Below the pieces are notes generated by a model. That model saw only the letters and a list, made by a program, of their open reading frames with translations. It did not search any database and was not told the origin of the DNA. Below are positions 8,451 to 16,043 of a stretch of 64,000 nucleotides of DNA, piece after piece. Numbering within the stretch: position 1 is the first letter of the stretch; every line of letters starts with the position of its first letter. Made by a program: the position numbers and the translations under genes. The DNA lies in NCBI RefSeq assembly GCF_000731315.1, contig NZ_HG938353.1, positions 4,282,001 to 4,346,000 on the forward strand, in the 5' to 3' direction. This DNA comes from Neorhizobium galegae bv. orientalis str. HAMBI 540 (lineage in GTDB: Bacteria; Pseudomonadota; Alphaproteobacteria; Rhizobiales; Rhizobiaceae).

Positions 8451-9272
8451 ATGCCAAAACGCCTCCTCGGTCTCCTTCTCGTGCTGCCGGCACTCGCGGT
8501 GATCGCCTTTCTCTTCATCCTGCCGCTGATCATGTCGGCGGTCGGCGCCTTCCAGGTGGAGGGGGCTTTCGGCTGGGGCAATTTCACCAAGACTTTCGAT
8601 CTCTATACCAAGGACGTCATCTTCACCGTCGTGATCGTCAGCCTGTCGACGGTTCTGATCGGTATCGCCTCGATCGCCATCGGCGGTTACCTGACGCTCG
8701 GCGAACATCCGGTCGCGGTGGCGATCCTGCGCTGGCTCTATCGCTGGCCGATGTTCATTCCCTTCATCGTCGTCGGCCAGATCCTTCGCACGTTCCTCTC
8801 CAAGAACGGCATGATGAACAACACTTTCATCAATCTCGGCCTGCTGACGCCGCTCGATGCGGTGAGCTTCCTCGACTGGCGCGGCATCGTCATCGCCTTC
8901 GTCTGGAAGCAGACGCCGTTCGTGGCGCTGCTCGTCGCCGGCGCCATGGCCTCCATCAACCGCGATACGATCGAGGCGGCCCGCAATCTCGGCGCCTCGC
9001 GGCTGCGGCTGCTCTTGGAAATCGTCGTGCCGCAGGTGGCGATGACACTGACAGTCGGCCTCATCCTCTCCTTCGTCACCATGATGTCGGTTCTCTCGGT
9101 ACCGCTGATGATCAACGCACAGTCGCCGACCATGCTGACCGCCGATATCGCCTTCCGGGTCAATTCCTACGGGGACTATGGCGTCGCCAACGCGCTCGGC
9201 CTCATCTCGCTCGTGCTCGCCGCATCCGTCGCATGGATCTACCTACGCGCCAGCCTGAAGGAGCGTGCATGA
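8451..9272 (+). CDS. ABC transporter permease subunit 1
   Basis: Inner-membrane permease of 273 residues. It begins with a hydrophobic helix (LLVLPALAVIAFLFILPL), has about six membrane segments, and an EAA loop around EAARNLGASRLRLL that couples to the ATPase. It starts 71 bases after the binding-protein stop, just beyond the hairpin, and its stop overlaps the next permease start by 4 bases (ATGA), indicating translational coupling. The family is the CysTW/PotB type found in polyamine, phosphonate and iron importers. Confidence 0.88.
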   Translation: MPKRLLGLLLVLPALAVIAFLFILPLIMSAVGAFQVEGAFGWGNFTKTFDLYTKDVIFTVVIVSLSTVLIGIASIAIGGYLTLGEHPVAVAILRWLYRWPMFIPFIVVGQILRTFLSKNGMMNNTFINLGLLTPLDAVSFLDWRGIVIAFVWKQTPFVALLVAGAMASINRDTIEAARNLGASRLRLLLEIVVPQVAMTLTVGLILSFVTMMSVLSVPLMINAQSPTMLTADIAFRVNSYGDYGVANALGLISLVLAASVAWIYLRASLKERA

Positions 9273-10108
9273 CCGCCGCCCGTAATTCCGCCGCCCGCAA
9301 TCCTCTCGCCGCGCTCTGGTGGGTGCCGCGCGGCATCATCTTCGGGCTGATGGCCTTCTTCATCTTCGGACCGCTGTTCAACCTGCTGCTCTGGACGGTG
9401 GCTGAGAAGTGGTATTTCCCCTACAGCCTGCCGCTCGAATATGGCTTCAGCTCCTGGGCAAAAGTGTTCGCGCCGCGCGGCGGGGCGATGGAATCGCTCA
9501 CCAATTCGCTGGTCGTGGCGCTGCTGACCGTTGTCGTCTCGCTGTTGCTGGCAATCCCGGCAGGTTATGCGCTGGCGCGGCTGAAACTGCCGTTCCGCGG
9601 CCTCATCCTGCTCGCCTTCCTCATTCCGCAGGCCTTTCCGAACCTGACGGTCTATGTGAACATCGCCCGCATCTTCTATGAGATAAAGCTCAACGGCACG
9701 ATCCCAGGCGTCGTGCTGGTGCATGTCTCGCACGGCCTCGTCTACGCGGTCTGGATCGCCACAGCCGCATTTTCGGCGATCGACGTGGAGCTCGAACAGG
9801 CGGCCCGCAATATCGGCGCCGGCGCGTTCCGGGCCTTCCTCGACGTGACGCTGCCGCTGGCAGCACCGGGACTGATGGCGAGCGCCATCTTCGTTTTCCT
9901 GGAATCGCTCGACGAATTCACCGGCAGCTATTTCGTCGGCGCGCCTGATGTGAACATGCTGCCACTGTTGCTCTATACCACCGCTGCCGGTGGCAATTAT
10001 CAGATCGCATCGATCACGGCCCTCTTGCTGCTCGTTCCCTCCTTGGTGTTCATGTTGATCGTGGAGCGATTCCTGAAGGCGGACGTCCTTTCGCGCGTGG
10101 GGCATTGA
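9269..10108 (+). CDS. ABC transporter permease subunit 2
   Basis: Second permease (279 residues), PotC-like. The first helix is GLMAFFIFGPLFNLLLW, and an EAA-type loop appears as EQAARNIGAGAFRAFLDV. The true start is the ATG at 9269, overlapping the preceding stop by 4 bases; the same frame is open further upstream but that part only shadows permease 1. It is followed 7 bases later by the LacI regulator, so the regulator is probably cotranscribed with the transporter. Confidence 0.88.
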   Translation: MTAARNSAARNPLAALWWVPRGIIFGLMAFFIFGPLFNLLLWTVAEKWYFPYSLPLEYGFSSWAKVFAPRGGAMESLTNSLVVALLTVVVSLLLAIPAGYALARLKLPFRGLILLAFLIPQAFPNLTVYVNIARIFYEIKLNGTIPGVVLVHVSHGLVYAVWIATAAFSAIDVELEQAARNIGAGAFRAFLDVTLPLAAPGLMASAIFVFLESLDEFTGSYFVGAPDVNMLPLLLYTTAAGGNYQIASITALLLLVPSLVFMLIVERFLKADVLSRVGH

Positions 10109-10115
10109 GGAAAGC

Positions 10116-11129
10116 ATGAAGGACGAAAAACGGATGCGTTTCGTCAGCGCTGAACAGGTGGCGCAACTTGCCGGCGTCTCCCGTTCGGCGGTTTCCCGCA
10201 CGTTTACGCCAGGCGCCAGCGTCGCGCCGGCAACCCGGGAAAAGGTGCTGCGGGCGGCGGAAGAACTCGGCTACCACGTCAACGACCTCGCCCGCGGCGT
10301 GCTCGCCAACCAGAGCCGGCTTGTCGGCATCGTTGCGACCAAGCCGGAACTCGGTTTTCGCGCCCATCTGACGGCGGCACTCGCCAAGGCGCTGATCCAT
10401 CGCGGCAATATCCCGATCCTCATCAATACCGGCCAGACCGAAGAGGAATTGCTGGCCGCCCAGAAGATGCTGATCGGTCACCGCGCCGAGGCGACGATCA
10501 TCCTCTCCGGATCGCCGCCCGCGAGCTTCTTCGAACTCGCCCAGCGCAACGGCCAGCCGCTGGTGGTGATCGGCCGTTCGGAACCGGATGCCGACCATGT
10601 CCGCGCTGGCAATTCCGAGGCCTCCCGGAAGGCCGCCAATGCCTTTTTCGAGGCCGGCCGTCGGCGCCTCGCCGTTGTCGGTTCGCAATCGGGGACGCCG
10701 AGCATCACCGAGCGTGAAAATGCCTTCATGTCCGCGGCACGCTCGCTCGGTGCCGAGGTCCGGTCCGCTGGCGGGCCGGATTCCGACTATGACAGCGGCA
10801 TTGCCGCCGCCCGCGAGCTGTTTGCTGGTGGCGAACGCCCGGACGCGGTGTTCTGCGCCAACGATCAGATCGCCTTCGGCCTGATGGATTTCATCCGCAT
10901 CGAGACAAAACTGCGCATCCCGGAAGACGTTGCGGTGATCGGTTTCGACGACGTGCCGGAAGCGGCCTGGCTGAGCTACAGCCTCACCACCTTCCGCCAG
11001 GATCCGGTCACCATGGCGCTGCGGGCCGTCGAGCTTCTGGAGCGCAGGCTGGAAAACCCGGACGCTTCGCCGGGTTACGAGCGGGTCATCCCCGAACTGG
11101 TGGTGCGAAAGAGTTTCATTCCGGTTTAA
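10116..11129 (+). CDS. LacI-family transcriptional regulator
   Basis: DNA-binding sensor probably controlling the adjacent importer. The N-terminal helix-turn-helix is clear (SAEQVAQLAGVSRSAVSRTF), followed by the hinge (RGVLANQS) and a periplasmic-binding-protein-like effector domain ending in VVRKSF. An ATG at 10134 is an alternative start. The first recognition helix reads SRSAVSRTF rather than the more common SxATVSR. It overlaps the amidohydrolase gene tail-to-tail by 4 bases, where both stop codons share TTTAAA. The effector is unknown; a solute of the neighbouring importer is the simplest guess. Confidence 0.9.
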   Translation: MKDEKRMRFVSAEQVAQLAGVSRSAVSRTFTPGASVAPATREKVLRAAEELGYHVNDLARGVLANQSRLVGIVATKPELGFRAHLTAALAKALIHRGNIPILINTGQTEEELLAAQKMLIGHRAEATIILSGSPPASFFELAQRNGQPLVVIGRSEPDADHVRAGNSEASRKAANAFFEAGRRRLAVVGSQSGTPSITERENAFMSAARSLGAEVRSAGGPDSDYDSGIAAARELFAGGERPDAVFCANDQIAFGLMDFIRIETKLRIPEDVAVIGFDDVPEAAWLSYSLTTFRQDPVTMALRAVELLERRLENPDASPGYERVIPELVVRKSFIPV

Positions 11130-12001
11130 AGCTTCAACAGCTTGCGGGCGTTTTCCTTGAGGATCAGCGGCCGCACCTCGTCCTTGATCGAGATTGCGGC
11201 AAAATCCGCCATCCAGCGGTCCGGGGTAATCGCTGGCCAGTCCGAGCCGAACAGCATTTTGTGCTTCAGGATCGAGTTGGCGTATTGCACCAGGATGGCC
11301 GGAAAATATTTCGGCGACCAGCCGGACATGTCGATATAGACGTTCGGCTTGTGGGTCGCGACCGAAAGCGCCTCTTCCTGCCAGGGGAAGGAGGGATGTG
11401 CGAGGATGATCGGCATGTCGGGAAAATCCGCCGCCACGTCGTCCAGATAGATCGGGTTGGAATATTTGAGCCGCATGTTCATGCCGCCGCGCATACCGGC
11501 GCCGACGCCGGTCTGGCCCGTATGGAACAGCGTGATCGCACCCTCCTCGGCAATCGCCTCGTAGAGCGGATAGGCCATCCGGTCGTTCGGATAGAAGGCC
11601 TGCATGGTCGGGTGGAACTTGAAACCCTTGACGCCGAATTCGCGCACCAGTCGGCGCGCCTCGCGGGCGCCCATCTTGCCCTTGGCGGGGTCGATCGACG
11701 CGAACGGGATCATGATGTCGCTGTTTTCGGCGGCGATCATCGCCACCTCTTCGTTGTTGTAACGCCGGAAACCGGTCTCGCGCTCGGCATCGACCGGAAA
11801 GATCACGCAGCCGATCTTGCGTTCGCGGTAGTAGACGGCGGTCTCGTTCACCGTTGGCAGCATGCCCTTGTGACCGGCCGGGTTCTTGAAATATTTGGCC
11901 ATGCCGGCCTGGAATTGGTCATAGCCATCGTCGCGCGGGCCGCAGCAGGGTTCTTCCGCATGGGTGTGTACGTCGATGGCGATCAGCTCGTCGATGTTCA
12001 A
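11126..12001 (-). CDS. Amidohydrolase-family (amidohydrolase 2) enzyme
   Basis: TIM-barrel metal-dependent hydrolase or decarboxylase of the aminocarboxymuconate-semialdehyde decarboxylase/resorcylate decarboxylase group. Metal ligands visible: DVHTH near the N-terminus, FHTGQ, LAHPSFPW, and GSDWP near the C-terminus. The 291 residues match the family. It is the third gene on - of the hydroxycinnamate-like cluster, 25 bases beyond marR. This family can hydrate, decarboxylate or cleave C-C bonds. With no thiolase in sight it could act on a ring or side-chain intermediate, but the substrate is not deducible. Confidence 0.85.
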   Translation of the reverse strand: MNIDELIAIDVHTHAEEPCCGPRDDGYDQFQAGMAKYFKNPAGHKGMLPTVNETAVYYRERKIGCVIFPVDAERETGFRRYNNEEVAMIAAENSDIMIPFASIDPAKGKMGAREARRLVREFGVKGFKFHPTMQAFYPNDRMAYPLYEAIAEEGAITLFHTGQTGVGAGMRGGMNMRLKYSNPIYLDDVAADFPDMPIILAHPSFPWQEEALSVATHKPNVYIDMSGWSPKYFPAILVQYANSILKHKMLFGSDWPAITPDRWMADFAAISIKDEVRPLILKENARKLLKL

Positions 12002-12026
12002 GGTTCGCTCCTCCCGATCCTTAAAT

Positions 12027-12482
12027 TCAGCCCAGGCCCACGAATTTCCGCAGCAGGGCCGTCAGTTGTTGGCGCTCGTCACCGGTAAGGTTGGCGCCGA
12101 CCGACTCTTCATAGGTGAAGAACCACTGGCTCGCGTGTTTGACCCTCGTTACCGCTTCCGGGGTCAGCGTAATCTCCACGGCGCGGCGATCACCATCCGG
12201 CACCTTCCGCGAAACGAGGTTCTGGTCCTCCAGCGCCCGGATCAGCTTGGTCATATGGGCTCGCTTGATCATGAGCCGTTGGCCGAGCACGCTTTGGCGG
12301 ATGCCCGGATTGTGGAGAATGACCCAAAGCACGGAGAATTCCCCCGGCTTCAGATTATGCTCGCCGACCTCCTCGAAAAACCGCTCGTAGATCTTGAGCT
12401 GCGCCAGACGCATCAGGAAACCGAGCGCCGAATTGAGCCGGTCGAGTTCGACCTCGTCTGCGGTGCGGATCGGCATGTCCAT
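12027..12482 (-). CDS. MarR-family transcriptional regulator of the hydroxycinnamate cluster
   Basis: Winged-helix regulator of 151 residues. It shows the MarR layout: dimerisation helices, recognition region QSVLGQRLMIKRAHMTKLIRALE, and a wing with the DGDRRAVEITLT pattern. It lies between amidohydrolase and enoyl-CoA hydratase on the same strand, 12 bases after the latter. Its position resembles HcaR/FerR-type regulators, which repress hydroxycinnamate genes and are released by hydroxycinnamoyl-CoA. The likely operator is the palindrome at 13359-13376 between the divergent promoters. The effector is inferred from family and context only. Confidence 0.88.
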   Translation of the reverse strand: MDMPIRTADEVELDRLNSALGFLMRLAQLKIYERFFEEVGEHNLKPGEFSVLWVILHNPGIRQSVLGQRLMIKRAHMTKLIRALEDQNLVSRKVPDGDRRAVEITLTPEAVTRVKHASQWFFTYEESVGANLTGDERQQLTALLRKFVGLG

Positions 12483-12494
12483 GGGCGTTCCCCC

Positions 12495-13289
12495 TTATGC
12501 CGAGCCCGGCGCCTTCAGCCGCGCGGCGCGTTTTTCCAGGAAGGCGCGCAGACGCTCTTCGGCCTCCGGGCTGGTGGCGGTGAAGGAGGCGATGAAGGAT
12601 TCCACGAAAAGCCCGTCTTCCTTGGCCATGTCCTGGATCCGCGGCAATGCGTTGAGCACCGCGTAGTTGGAAATTTCGGCGTTGCTGGCGGCGGCTTCTG
12701 CAAGCTCATGCGCCTTCTGCCGGGCCATGCCCTTTTCGACGACGTATTGCGCCAGGTTCCAGCGCTCGGCCTCTTCCGCAGAAGCGACGCGGCCGGTCAG
12801 CATCATGTCGGTCATGCGGGCGACGCCCATCAGCCGGGCGGCCCGAACCGAACCACCGCCGCCGACGAAGATGCCGCGCTGGCCTTCCGGCAGGGCGAAA
12901 AAGGCGGACTTGTCCGCAACCCGGATATGGGTGGCGGACGCCAGTTCGAGGCCACCGCCGACCACCGCCCCGTGCAGGGCTGAAATCCACGGGATCGTGC
13001 CATGTTCGATGCCGGCAAACACCGCATGCCAGCGGCGCGAACCGCGCACGCCTTCGATCGGCGTCTTTTTGACGTGTTCGGCAAGGTCGAGCCCGGCGCA
13101 GAAGTGGTCGCCATGACCGAACAGTACGACGGCTTTCGCCTCGCTTTCGGCGCGGGCCACGGTCTCGGCGATCGTTTCGACGAAACGGTCGCTGATCGCG
13201 TTGCGCTTTTCCGGGCGGTTGAGACCTATATGGGCAACATTGCCCTTGAGCTCATAGGTCACGAAGCTGGTTGCCGTATGATCGGCCAT
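12495..13289 (-). CDS. Enoyl-CoA hydratase/isomerase (hydroxycinnamoyl-CoA hydratase-like)
   Basis: Crotonase-fold enzyme expected to hydrate the double bond of an aryl-acryloyl-CoA such as feruloyl-CoA. The CoA/oxyanion region is visible (GHGDHFCAGLDL, HGAVVGGGLELASA), with a candidate catalytic glutamate in ALPEGQRG. The 264 residues are normal. I used the ATG at 13289; an ATG at 13298 is also possible because GGAGGAG lies at about 13303-13309. Divergent from the feruloyl-CoA synthetase gene. A hydratase-lyase (Ech) activity giving vanillin is the alternative, but the SDR partner across the promoter favours hydration followed by oxidation. Confidence 0.87.
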   Translation of the reverse strand: MADHTATSFVTYELKGNVAHIGLNRPEKRNAISDRFVETIAETVARAESEAKAVVLFGHGDHFCAGLDLAEHVKKTPIEGVRGSRRWHAVFAGIEHGTIPWISALHGAVVGGGLELASATHIRVADKSAFFALPEGQRGIFVGGGGSVRAARLMGVARMTDMMLTGRVASAEEAERWNLAQYVVEKGMARQKAHELAEAAASNAEISNYAVLNALPRIQDMAKEDGLFVESFIASFTATSPEAEERLRAFLEKRAARLKAPGSA

Positions 13290-13358
13290 TTTATGCATTC
13301 TCCTCCAGCAACGGACGCTCCCCAGCCCGTCATCAGTTTTTGATCGTTTACAGGGAGA

Positions 13359-13376
13359 TTGTTTCTTTGTAAACAA
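13359..13376. promoter_or_regulatory. Candidate MarR operator between divergent transcripts
   Basis: TTGTTT-N6-AAACAA is a perfect 18-bp inverted repeat in the 124-133-bp divergent spacer between the enoyl-CoA hydratase and CoA synthetase genes. A wider inverted pair GTTTAC (13346-13351) and GTAAAC (13369-13374) overlaps it. Its size and place suit a MarR dimer that controls both directions. Confidence 0.5.
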
Positions 13377-13422
13377 ATTTTGGGAGCCCGATAGGGAGCA
13401 TTGACGTCTGGGAGGAGAAGTC

Positions 13423-15279
13423 ATGAGCGGAAAACCTGTGCGTGACGTGAAGCTGTGGTCGCCTGTGGTCGGCTGGGAAGAACGGCCGAACGGCGAGTTC
13501 GTGGTCTGGCGTGAGGATCCGCTCGGACCTTATCCCGACAAGCTCAACGAGCGGCTGGTCCACTGGGCGAAAACCGCGCCCGACCGCACCTGGATGGCGG
13601 ATCGCGAAGGGACGGCCGAGTGGCGCAGGGTGAGTTTTGCTGAGGCGCTGGATCAGGTGCGCCGCATCGGCCAGTTCCTGCTGGACATGAAGCTCTCGGC
13701 CGAAAATCCGCTTGTCATCCTTTCGGAAAACTCGATCGAACATGCGCTGATGGCGCTCGGCGCCCAGCATGTCGGCATCCCGTCGGCGGCGATTGCGCCC
13801 GCCTACGCGACCATCTCCTCGGACTTTTCCAAGCTGCACGACATTGCCAGGCAGATCACCCCCGGCCTGATCTTCGCCGACGACGCGGGTGCCTTCCGCA
13901 AGGCGGTTGATACGGCTTTCGGGGCAGACATTCCCTTTGCCGGGATGCGCAACCTGCCCGAGGATAGGTCCGGCACCTATCTCCTCGACGACATCCTCAA
14001 GACCGAGCCGACCGAGGCTGTGGACAAGGCTTTTGATGCGGTCGGGCCTGATACGGTCGCGAAATTCCTGTTCACCTCGGGCACCACCGGTTCGCCCAAG
14101 GCGGTCATCCAGACGCAGCGCATGCTTTGCTCCAACCAGGAGATGGTGACCGACTGCTATTCCTATTTCCGCGACGAGCCGCCGGTCCTGGTCGACTGGG
14201 CACCCTGGAACCACACCGCCAGCGGCAACAAGGTGTTCAACATCGCCATCTATAGCGGCGGCACCTATTACATCGACCGCGGCAAGCCGAGCCCGGCGCT
14301 GATGGCCCAGACGATCGCCAACCTGAAGGAAATCTCGCCGACCTGGTATTTCAACGTGCCGGCCGGCTACGAGATGCTGATCCAGGCGATGCGCGAGGAC
14401 GAGGGGCTTCGCAAGACCTTCTTCAAGGACCTGAAGCTCTTGATGTATGCCGGGGCCGGCATGGCACAGCATACCTGGGATGCGCTGATCGAGCTTTCCG
14501 AGATGACGATCGGCGAACAGGTGCCGCTCGGCACCGGCATCGGTTCCACCGAGACCGCGCCATTCGCGATTTTCTGCACCGAACCGCAGGAAAAGCCCGG
14601 CAATATCGGCGTGCCAGGCCAGGGGGTCACCATGAAACTGGTGCCGATCGACGACAAATACGAACTGCGCCTCAAGGGTCCGAACGTCACCCCAGGCTAC
14701 TGGCGCAACGAGAAACTGACCAAAGAAGCCTTCGACGACGAAGGCTTTTATCGGATCGGCGATGCGGTGAAATTCGCCGTGCCGGGCGATCCGCGCCAAG
14801 GGTTCTATTTCGACGGCCGCACGGCCGAAAACTTCAAGCTGCAGACCGGCACCTGGGTGGCGGTCGGCGTGCTGCGGGCACAGCTTGTCAATCAGTTCGG
14901 CGGGTTGATCCGCGATGCCGTCATCACTGGCGAGAACCGGGCCGAGCTCGGGGCGCTGGCGGTGCCCTTCATGCCGGCACTGCGCGAACTGATCGGCGGC
15001 GACACTGCCCTTTCCGACGAGGCGGTGGTTGCCCATCCGAAGGTGAGGGCGGCGATCATCGAGCGGCTGAAGGAACATCAGCGCCAGTCGAGCGGTTCGG
15101 CGACGCGCGTCATGCGCATGATGCTGATGACCCAGCCGTTGCGTTTCGAGAAGGGCGAGGTGACCGACAAGGGCTCGATCAATCAGCGCGCCGTGCTCGC
15201 CCATCGCGGTGATCTCGTCGAGGAACTGTATGCGGATGCGCCGGGCGTCATCCGGGTCGGCAAGGAGCTTGCGGCATGA
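13423..15279 (+). CDS. fcs: Feruloyl-CoA synthetase-type AMP-dependent acid-CoA ligase
   Basis: Activates a hydroxycinnamic or related aryl acid to its CoA thioester with ATP. The adenylation loop FTSGTTGSPKAV, the GIGSTETAP motif, GFYRIGDA and FDGRTAENFKL are visible in the order typical of the feruloyl-CoA synthase family. The 618 residues match that family. GGAGGAG at 13411-13417 supports the ATG. The stop overlaps the next gene by 4 bases (ATGA). It is the first gene of the + transcript fcs-SDR-acyl-CoA dehydrogenase. The exact acid (ferulate, p-coumarate, caffeate) is not fixed by sequence. Confidence 0.88.
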   Translation: MSGKPVRDVKLWSPVVGWEERPNGEFVVWREDPLGPYPDKLNERLVHWAKTAPDRTWMADREGTAEWRRVSFAEALDQVRRIGQFLLDMKLSAENPLVILSENSIEHALMALGAQHVGIPSAAIAPAYATISSDFSKLHDIARQITPGLIFADDAGAFRKAVDTAFGADIPFAGMRNLPEDRSGTYLLDDILKTEPTEAVDKAFDAVGPDTVAKFLFTSGTTGSPKAVIQTQRMLCSNQEMVTDCYSYFRDEPPVLVDWAPWNHTASGNKVFNIAIYSGGTYYIDRGKPSPALMAQTIANLKEISPTWYFNVPAGYEMLIQAMREDEGLRKTFFKDLKLLMYAGAGMAQHTWDALIELSEMTIGEQVPLGTGIGSTETAPFAIFCTEPQEKPGNIGVPGQGVTMKLVPIDDKYELRLKGPNVTPGYWRNEKLTKEAFDDEGFYRIGDAVKFAVPGDPRQGFYFDGRTAENFKLQTGTWVAVGVLRAQLVNQFGGLIRDAVITGENRAELGALAVPFMPALRELIGGDTALSDEAVVAHPKVRAAIIERLKEHQRQSSGSATRVMRMMLMTQPLRFEKGEVTDKGSINQRAVLAHRGDLVEELYADAPGVIRVGKELAA

Positions 15280-16037
15280 GGATCGAAGGAACAAGCGCCG
15301 TCGTCACCGGTGGCGGATCGGGGCTCGGCGAGGCGACGGCACGGCTGCTCGCAAAGCTTGGGGCCGTGGTGCATGTCTTCGACCGCAACCAGGCTGCAGC
15401 CGAAAAGGTCGCGACCGAGATCGGCGGCGTGGCGCTCTCCGGAGACGTGACCAGCGAGGACGATGCGGCCAAGGCACTCGACATTGCGGCGAAGGCGGGC
15501 GACGGCTTGCGTATCCTCGTCAACTGCGCCGGTATCGGCACGGCGGGGCGCATCGTCGGCAAAAATGGCCCGATGCCGCTTGCCGATTTCGAGCGGGTCA
15601 TCCGCGTCAACCTGATCGGCACGTTCAACATGATGCGGCTTGCGGCCGATCGCATGTCGGGCCTGCCCGAGCGCGACGACAAGGCGCGCGGCGTGATCGT
15701 CAACACGGCGTCGGTCGCCGCTTTCGAGGGACAGATCGGTCAGGCGGCCTATGCGGCCTCCAAGGGCGGCATCGTTTCGCTGGCTTTGCCGGCGGCACGC
15801 GAATTCTCCCGCTTCGGCATTCGCGTCAACACGGTAGCACCCGGCATCTTCCTGACGCCGCTGCTTCATGAGCTGCCGCAGGAGGCGCAGGACAGTCTTG
15901 CCAGCGCGATTCCCTATCCGTCCCGGCTCGGCGACCCCGGCGAGTTTGCCGATGCGGTGCGGTTCGTGATCGAGAACCAGTATGTCAACGGCGAAGTGAT
16001 CCGGCTCGACGGTGCGCTGCGCATGCAGCCGCGGTAA
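15276..16037 (+). CDS. SDR-family 3-hydroxyacyl-CoA dehydrogenase (HSD10-like)
   Basis: NAD-dependent short-chain dehydrogenase of 253 residues. Rossmann motif VTGGGSGLGEAT, NCAGIGTAG, and active-site YAASKGG are present. It has the long insertion before NTASVAAFEGQ seen in the type II 3-hydroxyacyl-CoA dehydrogenase (HSD17B10) group. Translationally coupled to fcs by ATGA overlap. In context it should oxidise the beta-hydroxy aryl-propionyl-CoA made by the divergent hydratase to the beta-keto-CoA, the role of the SDR in the Agrobacterium hydroxycinnamate deacetylation pathway. Confidence 0.88.
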   Translation: MRIEGTSAVVTGGGSGLGEATARLLAKLGAVVHVFDRNQAAAEKVATEIGGVALSGDVTSEDDAAKALDIAAKAGDGLRILVNCAGIGTAGRIVGKNGPMPLADFERVIRVNLIGTFNMMRLAADRMSGLPERDDKARGVIVNTASVAAFEGQIGQAAYAASKGGIVSLALPAAREFSRFGIRVNTVAPGIFLTPLLHELPQEAQDSLASAIPYPSRLGDPGEFADAVRFVIENQYVNGEVIRLDGALRMQPR

Positions 16038-16043
16038 CCGCCG

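Noticed and set aside
8396..9268. Upstream extension of the second permease reading frame
   Set aside because: It starts inside the terminator and runs in another frame across permease 1. The encoded residues are Arg/His-rich, and the true start is the ATG at 9269.
13348..15294. 648-codon open frame on - opposite the feruloyl-CoA synthetase gene
   Set aside because: Its translation shows no family motif and is rich in Arg, His, Asp and Gly, as expected for an antisense shadow of a GC-rich gene. The + strand protein is a full, recognisable ligase.
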